A DNA stretch of 5,956 bases from Vulcanimicrobiota bacterium (GCA_019233165.1 JAFAMS010000340.1:1-5956); one strand, 5' to 3'. Counted from the stretch's first letter, positions 1 to 5,956 are shown. Notes: generated by a model not told the origin, from the letters alone. Program-made: numbers and translations.

Positions 1-1454
1 GGACCGATGCGCTCGTGCAAAGCGTCACGGCGACGGGAACGGTGAATCCGCAAGACACCGTCAACGTCGGCACGCAGGTCTCCGGCACGCTCGCCGAGCT
101 GTACGTCGACTACAACTCAAAGGTGAAGAAGGGACAGGTGCTCGCGCGGCTCGATCCGACGAGTCTGCAGGCTTCGCTGGACCAGGCGCGTGCCTCGCTC
201 GCGCAGTCGGAAGCGCAGGCCTCGGCGAGTGCGGCGAGCGCGCAGGGTGCGGCAGCGAACGTCAATGCGGCGCAAGCCAATGCCGCCGCCGCGCAGGCGG
301 CGCTCGAGTCCGCGCAAGCGCAAATCGCGAAGGCGCAGAGCGCGAACGTTCTCGCGCAGGAGACCCTCTCGCGGGATCGCCAGCTGCTCGCGCAAGGTTA
401 CATCTCTCGGAGCCAATTCGAGACCGATAGCTCTGCGGCGGTTGCGGCGCAATCCGGCTTGGCGGCGGCGGTCATCGGTGTGAAGCAAGCGCAGGCACAG
501 GCTGCCGCGCAAATCGCGACCGCACGCGCGAACGCGGCGCAGGCGCAAGGCGCCGGCTCGACGGCGCAAGCCGGCGAAGCGGCGATCGGGATTCAAGCAG
601 CCCAGGTTCGTCAGGCGCAGTATAATTTGGATCACGCGGTGGTCACGTCGCCGGTCGACGGAACTGTAATCGCGCGCGACGTCTCGGTCGGTCAAACCGT
701 CGCAGCTGGTTTCCAGACGCCGACGCTCTTCTCGATCGCGACGGATCTTGCGAAGATGGAAGCCGACCTGCAAGTCGGCGAGCCGGATATCGGCAACGTC
801 CGTCCCGGCGATACGGTCGACTTCAACGTGCTCGCGTATCCGACGCGGACGTTCACGGGAATCGTCTCGCAAGTCCGCCAGAATCCGACGACCGTCCAGA
901 ACGTCGTCACCTACACCACGGTCGTCTTGGTCGACAATCGCGACGGCGCACTTCGTCCGGGGATGACCGCGAACGCGACGATTCACGTTGCCTCGCTGCG
1001 AGGCGCGACGATCGTGCCGGTCGCAGCGCTGCAGTGGAGGCCGTCGCCCGAGCAGGCGAGCCTCGTCGTGGGGCCCGACGGCCGGCCGTTCCATCGCACG
1101 CAGGGTGCCCCCAACGCGGGTCCGAGTGCTGCAGGCGCGGCGCAAGCCGGCGGTTCGCCGTGGGGCAACGCCGGAAGTTCCGGCGGTTCGACGGTCGTCG
1201 CCGGGACGCACGGGCGTATCTTCGTCAGCACCGCCGACGGTAAGCTCCGCGGGATCCCCGTCCAGATCGAGATGGTCAGCGGAACCGATGCGGCGGTAAC
1301 GCCGCGGCGCGGGACGCTCGCAGCGGGCGAGCAGGTCGTCGTCGGCGGCGGCTCACCGCGGTCACATGGCGCGAGCACGGCGAACAATCCGTTCGCTCCG
1401 AGCCGCGGCGCGCGAGTCCCCGGCGGCGGCGGCGGGCGAGGGTTCGGCGGATGA
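1..1454 (+). CDS. Periplasmic adaptor (MacA/HlyD-type membrane fusion protein) of an ABC efflux pump, 5'-truncated
   Basis: Links an inner-membrane ABC transporter to an outer-membrane TolC channel. The frame is open from the window edge (first full codon at 3-5), and the GTG at 15 lies inside the conserved region that follows the membrane anchor, so the start and N-terminal anchor or signal lie upstream. Numbering from that Val codon: first lipoyl half about 17-47 ([21 protein letters not shown]); a long Ala/Gln-rich alpha-hairpin about 53-205; second lipoyl half 208-242 ([16 protein letters not shown]); beta-barrel about 245-325 ending in [11 protein letters not shown]; then a membrane-proximal domain. 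The hairpin tip carries R120, L124 and S131 with the spacing of the TolC-docking RLS motif. A Gly/Ala/Ser-rich insert (about 362-396) and a Gly/Arg-rich tail (about 463-479) make it longer than E. coli MacA (371 aa). Its stop overlaps the next start by 4 nt. The family assignment is very secure; the substrate is unknown. Confidence 0.95.
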   Translation, partial: TDALVQSVTATGTVNPQDTVNVGTQVSGTLAELYVDYNSKVKKGQVLARLDPTSLQASLDQARASLAQSEAQASASAASAQGAAANVNAAQANAAAAQAALESAQAQIAKAQSANVLAQETLSRDRQLLAQGYISRSQFETDSSAAVAAQSGLAAAVIGVKQAQAQAAAQIATARANAAQAQGAGSTAQAGEAAIGIQAAQVRQAQYNLDHAVVTSPVDGTVIARDVSVGQTVAAGFQTPTLFSIATDLAKMEADLQVGEPDIGNVRPGDTVDFNVLAYPTRTFTGIVSQVRQNPTTVQNVVTYTTVVLVDNRDGALRPGMTANATIHVASLRGATIVPVAALQWRPSPEQASLVVGPDGRPFHRTQGAPNAGPSAAGAAQAGGSPWGNAGSSGGSTVVAGTHGRIFVSTADGKLRGIPVQIEMVSGTDAAVTPRRGTLAAGEQVVVGGGSPRSHGASTANNPFAPSRGARVPGGGGGRGFGG

Positions 1455-2164
1455 GCGCAGTCGTCGAAGTCCGCGATCTCGTCAAAGTGTATCCGATGGC
1501 CGATCACGCGGTCCGCGCCCTTGACGGCGTCGATCTCGCGATCGAGCCGGGCGAGTTCGTGGCGGCGATGGGTCCTTCGGGCTCGGGAAAGTCGACGTTC
1601 ATGCACATCGTTGGGATGCTCGATCGTCCGACCGGCGGAACGTACCGCTTCGAAGGACGCGAGGTCGCCCGCCTGAGCGGCGACGACCTCGCCGATCTGC
1701 GCAGCCGGCGGCTCGGGTTCGTGTTTCAGGCGTACAACCTCTTACCGCGCACGTCGGCGGTCGAGAACGTCGAGTTGCCGATGATCTACGCCGGCGTCGA
1801 ACCCGACGTCCGGCGCGCGGCTGCGCTCGAAGCGCTCGGTCTCGTCGGTCTCGGGCACGTCCGCGACCACCAGCCGAATCAGCTCTCCGGCGGTCAGCAG
1901 CAGCGCGTCGCGATCGCGCGCGCGCTCGTCAACGATCCGGGGTTGATCCTCGCCGACGAACCGACCGGCGCGCTCGACACGAAGTCGTCGGAGGACGTCA
2001 TGGCGCTCTTCCGGCGGCTCAACGAAGAACGGGGGATGACGATCCTGCTCGTGACGCACGAGCCCGACGTCGCCGCGCACGCCAAGCGGATCGTAACGTT
2101 CCGCGACGGCCGCATCCTCTCCGACACGCAGACGGCCGCGCCCGCCGAGGCGGTGCACGCATGA
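1451..2164 (+). CDS. ABC transporter ATP-binding protein, MacB/LolD-type (efflux)
   Basis: Cytoplasmic ATPase of 237 aa that powers the adjacent permease. All nucleotide-binding motifs are intact: Walker [10 protein letters not shown] (41-49), Q-loop in [10 protein letters not shown] (Gln93), signature LSGGQQQR (145-152), Walker B LILADEP (165-171, catalytic Glu170), D-loop ALDT (174-177) and switch His203 in VTHEP. The FQAYNLLP and DEPTGALDT wording is typical of the MacB/LolD/FtsE group (family knowledge). The ATG overlaps the adaptor stop as ATGA, and GAGGG at 1438-1442 gives a Shine-Dalgarno 8 nt upstream, which supports this start. E. coli MacB has this domain fused to its permease, whereas here it ends after a short acidic/Ala tail with no transmembrane helix. 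The neighbours make MacB-type efflux more likely than LolD-type lipoprotein release. Confidence 0.96.
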   Translation: MSAVVEVRDLVKVYPMADHAVRALDGVDLAIEPGEFVAAMGPSGSGKSTFMHIVGMLDRPTGGTYRFEGREVARLSGDDLADLRSRRLGFVFQAYNLLPRTSAVENVELPMIYAGVEPDVRRAAALEALGLVGLGHVRDHQPNQLSGGQQQRVAIARALVNDPGLILADEPTGALDTKSSEDVMALFRRLNEERGMTILLVTHEPDVAAHAKRIVTFRDGRILSDTQTAAPAEAVHA

Positions 2165-3378
2165 GCTTCCTCGCCACCCTCCGGCTTGCGGCCCAGGCGC
2201 TGCTGCGCAATCGGGTTCGCTCGATTCTCACGATGCTCGGGATCATCATCGGGGTCGCCGCAGTGATCGTGACGATCGCGATCGGCGTCGGCGCGCGCGA
2301 TGCGGTGCAAAGCCAAATCGACGCGCTCGGCAGCAACCTACTGATCGTCCTTCCCGGCAGCCTCAACCAAAGCGGGGTTCGGACGGGGAACGGCGGGGCC
2401 TCGACGCTTACGCCTGCCGATGGTCTGGCGATCGCGAAACTTCCGGCCGTCGCCGCGGTCTCACCGGCGGTAAACGTTCGCGCGCAGGTCGTTGCCGGCG
2501 GGAACAACTGGTCGACGACCGTCACCGGCGTCGCTCCGACGTATCCGTTCGTGCGCAAATGGTCGATCGCCAGCGGCTCGTTCTTCACCGACGCCGACGT
2601 GAGCTCGGCGGCGAAGGTCTGCGTGCTTGGGACGACCGTGGTTCAGAATCTCTTTCCGGACGGCGGCTCCCCGGTCGGTCAAACCGTCCTGATCCGCAAC
2701 GTTCCGTTTACCGTGATCGGAACGCTCGTCTCCAAAGGCCAGAGCGGCGTCGGCCAAGATCAAGACGACACCGTCCTGATCCCATACACCGCCGCGCTCC
2801 AGCGCATGACCGGTCAGACGTCGGTAGGCACGCTGATGGTGTCGGCAACCGACGCATCGCAGACCGACACCGTGCAGAACGAGGTGACGGGGTTGCTCGA
2901 ACAGCGGCATCGCATCGTCGCGGGACAACCGGACGACTTCCAGATCCGTAACTTGCAAGACATCGCGGCGACCGCATCGCAGACGGGGACGATTCTCGAA
3001 TATCTGCTGGCGGGGATCGCGTCGATCTCGTTGCTCGTCGGCGGGATCGGGATCATGAACATCATGCTCGTCTCGGTGACGGAACGGACGCGCGAGATCG
3101 GACTGCGCATGGCGGTCGGCGCGCGCAGCTCGGCGATCCTGCGACAGTTCCTGATCGAAGCGATCGTCCTGGCGACGACCGGCGGCGCGCTCGGCGCGCT
3201 CATTGGCTCATTGGCGACCGTCGGCGTCGCCCGGCTCGCCGGGTGGGCGACCGCGATCCCACCGACGAGCGTCGCGCTCGCGATCGGATTTTCGGCGATG
3301 GTCGGCGTGTTCTTCGGGTACGCGCCGGCACGCAAAGCAGCCGGTCTCGATCCGATCGAAGCGTTGCGCTTCGAGTAA
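2161..3378 (+). CDS. ABC transporter permease, MacB/FtsX family
   Basis: Inner-membrane subunit of 405 aa that couples ATP hydrolysis to movement of its periplasmic domain (mechanotransmission in MacB; family knowledge). Visible order: cytoplasmic N-terminus; helix 1 about 22-43 ([19 protein letters not shown]); a large periplasmic MacB-type domain about 44-280; then helices about 282-304, 331-357 and 369-388. The FtsX-domain hallmarks are present: [20 protein letters not shown] (294-313), the following GLRMAVGA (314-321), and a C-terminus [18 protein letters not shown]. Four helices and one large periplasmic loop are the MacB layout, not that of the larger ten-helix permeases. The ATG overlaps the ATPase stop as ATGA, with GAGG at 2147-2150, 10 nt upstream. 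It ends 3 nt before the stop of the opposing gene. The sequence is intact and the call is confident; export of macrolides or any other named compound is not shown. Confidence 0.95.
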   Translation: MSFLATLRLAAQALLRNRVRSILTMLGIIIGVAAVIVTIAIGVGARDAVQSQIDALGSNLLIVLPGSLNQSGVRTGNGGASTLTPADGLAIAKLPAVAAVSPAVNVRAQVVAGGNNWSTTVTGVAPTYPFVRKWSIASGSFFTDADVSSAAKVCVLGTTVVQNLFPDGGSPVGQTVLIRNVPFTVIGTLVSKGQSGVGQDQDDTVLIPYTAALQRMTGQTSVGTLMVSATDASQTDTVQNEVTGLLEQRHRIVAGQPDDFQIRNLQDIAATASQTGTILEYLLAGIASISLLVGGIGIMNIMLVSVTERTREIGLRMAVGARSSAILRQFLIEAIVLATTGGALGALIGSLATVGVARLAGWATAIPPTSVALAIGFSAMVGVFFGYAPARKAAGLDPIEALRFE

Positions 3379-3381
3379 AGC

Positions 3382-4566
3382 CTAGCGCCGGACCGGTGGT
3401 TGCCGCCCGGAGCGGGCGTAGATCATCCGTTCGAACGCATCGAAGATGCGCGGAACGTACGCGTGCTTGTACGGATAACGTTCGATCGGATCGCCGAGAT
3501 GGACGATCATCGCAACGTCGATCTCGAAGATCAACACCCTACCGTCCGGCAGAACGCCGCAGTCGATTCCGAAGTAATCGAGTCCGACGCGGCGCGCGAG
3601 CTCGTCGAGGACGCGCTTGCGGGGGCCGTCGAAAACGTGCTCGATCCCGGCCAGGAAGCGCTCCTCCTCTTCGCGGATCCACGCTTCTTCGTCGTTGAGC
3701 GCGTTGTAGTAATGCACCATCCACTTCCGAGAGATCGCGAGATGGTGCGCGAACGGGACGCCGTCGACGAAGATGATCCGGTATTTGCGAAAGAACCCGT
3801 CGGCGCTTCGATAGTCGACGAACGGCGCGACGAAGTAGTCGCTCGTGCCCGGCTTCTGCGCCAAGTACGGCGCGAGCGCGGCGGGATTCTCGATCCGGCC
3901 AAGCGTTTCGCCTGCCTGCGAATCCGCGGCGCGAACGGTGAACGGGGCTTCGGGCGTCGCGCCGGCGACGGCGGCGGAGAGCGCGGCCGCGGGGACCCGG
4001 CGCGTGTTCGGAACGAGTGCGCCTTCGAGATCTGCGAAATCGCGCGCGACGCCGTCGCGACTGAGCTTGCGCACCTTCGCGGGGTCGTTCAAGAAGGGGA
4101 TGCGGAGCTGCGGCTTCCAGGCGGCGAGCGCTTCGAGCGTCGCGTCGGCGCGATCGGATTGGGCGATCGCATTGAAAACGAGATCGCAACCCGGAAGCGC
4201 TTGCGGATTGGGGAGCTGCTCGTCGACGAAGAGCTTGAAAACGCCCGGCGAGAGCGACGGATACACGTACTCCAGCGGGACGTTCGCCTGCCAGTCGCCG
4301 GCGATCGCGAGCAGCAAGATCGTCGGCGCGCCGGGTGCCGGCGCCTTCTCGACGTAGAGGCGCTGACGCTCGAGTGCCTTGCGTTGATGCTCGAGCGCGA
4401 GGGGACGATTCCCTTTGACTTGATACGCTTCGTACAGACCGAGGTGCGCGGCGATCGATCCCGGATCGGCGCGCAGCGCGGCCTCGAACGACGTGACCGC
4501 CTCGTCGATCCGCATCGCTACGAGGGCTTCACGGCCGCGGTCGAGATCGGCTTGCGGGCTGGGCAT
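3382..4566 (-). CDS. TPR-repeat protein with C-terminal ATP-grasp-like domain, function unknown
   Basis: A 394-aa protein with no signal peptide or membrane helix, so probably cytoplasmic. Residues about 4-71 form two TPR repeats (DEAVTSFEAALRADP at 21-35; then G52, N53 and A57 in the second). Residues about 80-384 resemble a RimK/glutathione-synthetase-like ATP-grasp fold: VRAADSQAGETLGRI (211-225) fits the ATP-covering loop; FVDYRSADGFFRKYRI (249-264) and HLAISRKWMVHYYNA (275-289) match a recurrent family of TPR/ATP-grasp hypothetical proteins. D335 (GID), E348 and D350 (FEID) sit where RimK has its Asp/Glu/Asn metal ligands, with Asp replacing Asn. This suggests ATP-dependent ligation or phosphorylation, but substrate and reaction are unknown. 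The ATG at 4566 follows the MocR gene stop by 16 nt. TPR and family similarity are confident; ATP-grasp catalysis is an inference. Confidence 0.85.
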   Translation of the reverse strand: MPSPQADLDRGREALVAMRIDEAVTSFEAALRADPGSIAAHLGLYEAYQVKGNRPLALEHQRKALERQRLYVEKAPAPGAPTILLLAIAGDWQANVPLEYVYPSLSPGVFKLFVDEQLPNPQALPGCDLVFNAIAQSDRADATLEALAAWKPQLRIPFLNDPAKVRKLSRDGVARDFADLEGALVPNTRRVPAAALSAAVAGATPEAPFTVRAADSQAGETLGRIENPAALAPYLAQKPGTSDYFVAPFVDYRSADGFFRKYRIIFVDGVPFAHHLAISRKWMVHYYNALNDEEAWIREEEERFLAGIEHVFDGPRKRVLDELARRVGLDYFGIDCGVLPDGRVLIFEIDVAMIVHLGDPIERYPYKHAYVPRIFDAFERMIYARSGRQPPVRR

Positions 4567-4579
4567 TCGGGTTCGTTCG

Positions 4580-4585
4580 CCTTCA
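4580..4585 (-). promoter_or_regulatory. Ribosome-binding site overlapping the upstream stop codon
   Basis: On the - strand the sequence reads TGAAGG. Its TGA is the stop of the MocR-type gene, and GAAGG is a Shine-Dalgarno 13 nt before the ATG at 4566. The spacing is long for a strong site, but no better one lies in the 16-nt gap. The overlap suggests translation of the TPR/ATP-grasp gene depends on ribosomes terminating on the regulator gene. Confidence 0.5.
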
Positions 4586-5911
4586 GCCCGTGCGTACGCT
4601 TGTGGGCCGCAAGCTTGCGGCGGCGACGGCGCGCGCGACCTCGCGGGCGTCGCCGGTCTCGAGGCGCGCCACGGTTACGCGAATCGCGGGTGCCGTTCGA
4701 ATCCGAAAACGCTCGCCGGGGGCGACCGCATAGCCCGTAGCTCGCAAACGTTCGATCGCACGGGCCTCGGAGGGCACCGGTATCCAGGAATTCAGTCCGC
4801 TCGGGACCTCGATCGTGACGCCTTCAGCGCGCAATGCCGAAACGAACGTTTCGCGGCGGCGTCCGTACAAGTCGCGCGTCTCTTCGATTCCGGCGAGGAC
4901 GCGCGCGTCGGCGAACAACGTTTTGGCGACGAACTGCAACACGTGCGAAACCCAGCCGACGCCGACGCGCTGGCGTCCGCGCAGCCGCGCGATCGTGAGC
5001 GGATCGCCGCCGGCGACCGCGATTCGCAAATCGGGTCCGAACGCTTTCGAGAAGGATCGAACCGCGAACCAACGTTCTCGCCCCGCGGTCAGCGTGCGGT
5101 AGGGCACGCCGGCGACGAGCCACGCGTGGTCGTCTTCGATCACGAACAGCTCCGCGGCGCGCTCGAGGACGGCGCGCAGCTCGCGCGCACGCCGTTCGTC
5201 GAATGCGGCGCCCGTCGGATTGTGCGCGCGAGGACTGACGATTGCGGCTTTGGCGCCCCGACGGAGCGCACGCTCGAGCGCATCCGGCAGCATCCCGCGG
5301 GAATCCACCGGTACGGGTTCTGCGACGAGTCCGGTCGCGGCGAGCAAATCGAGATGCGCCGGGTAGATCGGATCTTCGACCGCGACGCGGTCGCCGGCGC
5401 GCAACTGCGCGCCCAGGGCGCGCTCGATCCCATCGAGCGCGCCGCCGACGACGGCGAGCGCGCTCCAGCCGACGCCGTCGGCTTTGAACGACCGCGCCAT
5501 CGCTTCGAGCAGCTCGGGGTCGTGCGGGTCGTTGCCGTAGACGATCGGCTCGCGCGGAACCGCCCGCAGTGCCTGCGAGAAACGCGGAAGGCGCGCAGGA
5601 TCGGGATTTCCGTCGGAGAGATTGCGAAGCTCCGGCGGCACCCGTGGCGTTTCGAGAGCGCGGGCGAGCGGCGGCGCCGGACGCACGACCGTGCCGCGGC
5701 GACCGTCCGCGACGACGACGCCGCGGATTGCGAGCGACTTGTACGCCGCCGCGACCGTGCCGTGGCTTTTGCGGAGCGTGCGCGCCAGCGCTCGAACCGT
5801 CGGCAGCCGCGTCCCCGGCGGAAGCCTCCCTTCCTGAACGCCGCGCTCGATGCTGGCGGCGATCTCGTTTGATCCTTCGCCGCCGATGTGATATTGTTTC
5901 GGTACGTTCAT
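4583..5911 (-). CDS. MocR-type transcriptional regulator (GntR winged helix + aminotransferase-fold PLP domain), PtsJ-like
   Basis: A 442-aa DNA-binding regulator that probably uses pyridoxal 5'-phosphate as ligand. From the ATG at 5911: winged HTH about 8-79, with LPPGTRLPTVRALARTLRKS (30-49) and SHGTVAAAYKSL (49-60) typical of GntR; linker about 80-100; fold-type-I aminotransferase domain about 100-435. PLP-site residues are visible: DPIYP (180-184), NPTG (231-234), EDDHAW (259-264, Asp260 for the pyridine nitrogen), SFSK with Lys289 as Schiff-base lysine, and Arg411 as the likely carboxylate-binding Arg. The catalytic lysine is kept, so PLP binding is expected. The frame opens further to a TTG at 5929, but that codon has no Shine-Dalgarno and would lie between the promoter elements, so ATG 5911 is preferred. 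First gene of a probable two-gene operon. Control of the divergent gene is an inference. Confidence 0.93.
   Translation of the reverse strand: MNVPKQYHIGGEGSNEIAASIERGVQEGRLPPGTRLPTVRALARTLRKSHGTVAAAYKSLAIRGVVVADGRRGTVVRPAPPLARALETPRVPPELRNLSDGNPDPARLPRFSQALRAVPREPIVYGNDPHDPELLEAMARSFKADGVGWSALAVVGGALDGIERALGAQLRAGDRVAVEDPIYPAHLDLLAATGLVAEPVPVDSRGMLPDALERALRRGAKAAIVSPRAHNPTGAAFDERRARELRAVLERAAELFVIEDDHAWLVAGVPYRTLTAGRERWFAVRSFSKAFGPDLRIAVAGGDPLTIARLRGRQRVGVGWVSHVLQFVAKTLFADARVLAGIEETRDLYGRRRETFVSALRAEGVTIEVPSGLNSWIPVPSEARAIERLRATGYAVAPGERFRIRTAPAIRVTVARLETGDAREVARAVAAASLRPTSVRTG
5869..5897 (+). promoter_or_regulatory. Candidate rightward promoter for the divergent gene
   Basis: TTGATC (5869-5874) and TATTGT (5892-5897) are separated by 17 nt, each matching four of six sigma-70 consensus bases. 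TG at 5889-5890 gives an extended -10 (TGaTATTGT). Transcription would start near 5904, leaving a leader of about 39 nt before the GTG at 5943. The site lies inside the first codons of the regulator gene on the other strand. Read by eye; sigma-70 preference in this organism is assumed. Confidence 0.4.
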
Positions 5912-5922
5912 TTCATTGTACC
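5901..5922. promoter_or_regulatory. Candidate operator: inverted repeat GGTAC-N12-GTACC
   Basis: Perfect 5-nt inverted arms, GGTAC at 5901-5905 and GTACC at 5918-5922, flank a 12-nt spacer made mostly of a tandem TTCAT TTCAT. The site covers the regulator's start codon (5909-5911), the -10 region of its likely promoter, and the expected start point of the rightward promoter, so a bound dimer could repress both directions. The arms are short and a chance match is possible. Confidence 0.35.
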
Positions 5923-5948
5923 ATAACAAAGGAAGCGACGAAGTGCAA
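5915..5948 (-). promoter_or_regulatory. Candidate leftward promoter of the regulator operon, possibly leaderless
   Basis: On the - strand, TTGCAC (5948-5943) and TATGGT (5925-5920) are separated by exactly 17 nt. An overlapping alternative -10, TACAAT (5920-5915), matches five of six consensus bases and is preceded by TG as an extended -10. With the first -10, transcription would start about 5913-5911, at or next to the ATG at 5911. No Shine-Dalgarno precedes that ATG, which fits a leaderless message. Confidence 0.45.
5928..5935 (+). promoter_or_regulatory. Shine-Dalgarno of the divergent gene
   Basis: AAAGGAAG lies 7 nt before the GTG at 5943. It is one of the best purine-rich ribosome-binding sequences in the window, and on the other strand it lies in the promoter spacer rather than in coding sequence. 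It is the main reason for calling a gene start at 5943. Confidence 0.5.
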
Positions 5949-5956
5949 TCCCAAGC
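5943..5956 (+). CDS. Start of a divergent gene, truncated by the window edge
   Basis: GTG CAA TCC CAA begins an open frame (fMet-Gln-Ser-Gln) that runs off the window after four full codons. Support is the well-placed Shine-Dalgarno AAAGGAAG and the divergent layout usual for MocR regulators and their targets. Only 31 nt separate it from the regulator's ATG. The product cannot be identified. The true start could also lie beyond the window. Confidence 0.4.

Noticed and set aside
15..17. GTG at 15 as the true start of the adaptor gene
   Set aside because: The frame is open to the window edge and the codons before it (Thr-Asp-Ala-Leu) continue the usual adaptor sequence. A start here would remove the anchor or signal needed for export.
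190..630. DNA tandem repeat array in the adaptor gene
   Set aside because: The recurring GCGCAAGC-like words are irregular in spacing and explained by Ala-Gln codons in a coiled coil, so it is not a true tandem array.
117..1211. 364-codon open frame on the - strand opposite the adaptor gene
   Set aside because: Arg/Leu-rich shadow of the Ala/Gln-rich hairpin, with no family resemblance, while the + strand frame matches the adaptor family throughout.
3376..3440. Bidirectional intrinsic terminator at the convergent junction
   Set aside because: Short CCGG and ACCGGT repeats are present, but there is no stable stem with a T-run on either strand.
3400..4740. 446-codon open frame on the + strand opposite the TPR/ATP-grasp gene
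   Set aside because: It has no recognisable domain, is packed with Arg, Glu and Asp as expected for an antisense frame of GC-rich coding DNA, and the opposite strand encodes clear TPR and ATP-grasp motifs.
4493..5872. 459-codon open frame on the + strand opposite the MocR-type gene
   Set aside because: Low-complexity Arg/Ala/Gly composition, no motif, and it overlaps both - strand genes. The - strand shows intact HTH and PLP-site residues.
5927..5929. TTG at 5929 as start of the MocR-type gene
   Set aside because: It adds only six residues (MLWYNE), has no Shine-Dalgarno, and would lie within the promoter spacer. The ATG at 5911 fits the usual distance to the winged helix.

Overview
This is a compact, GC-rich bacterial window of about 6 kb with two operons facing each other tail to tail and only 3 nt between their last stop codons. 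The organism has an outer membrane: the first gene encodes a periplasmic adaptor with the tip motif (R-x3-L-x6-S) that docks on TolC-type outer-membrane channels. GC content, codon use and the very Ala/Gln-rich adaptor would fit a high-GC diderm such as a proteobacterium or a member of Candidatus Eremiobacterota (WPS-2). That placement is a weak guess. No rRNA, tRNA, mobile element or CRISPR array is visible.

Left half, + strand (1-3378): a MacA/MacB-type tripartite efflux operon. It holds a 5'-truncated membrane-fusion (adaptor) protein, a separate ABC ATPase, and a separate four-helix MacB/FtsX-type permease. The genes are joined by two ATGA stop/start overlaps (1451-1454 and 2161-2164), which implies translational coupling. 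In E. coli MacB the ATPase and permease are one polypeptide; here they are two. The TolC partner is not in the window. The transported substrate cannot be read from the sequence.

Right half, - strand (5911 down to 3382): a MocR-type regulator (GntR winged helix fused to an aminotransferase-fold PLP domain, PtsJ-like), followed 16 nt later by a protein with two N-terminal TPR repeats and a C-terminal ATP-grasp-like domain. The ribosome-binding site of the second gene overlaps the stop codon of the first, so they are probably one transcript.

Right edge (about 5869-5956): a short AT-rich block that looks like a divergent control region. It holds a candidate promoter in each direction, an inverted repeat GGTAC-N12-GTACC over the regulator's start codon, and a likely GTG start with a good Shine-Dalgarno for a gene running rightward out of the window. 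MocR regulators commonly control a divergent neighbour, so that truncated gene is the best candidate target. The pairing of a PLP-sensing regulator with a TPR/ATP-grasp protein of unknown reaction is the least explained part of the window.
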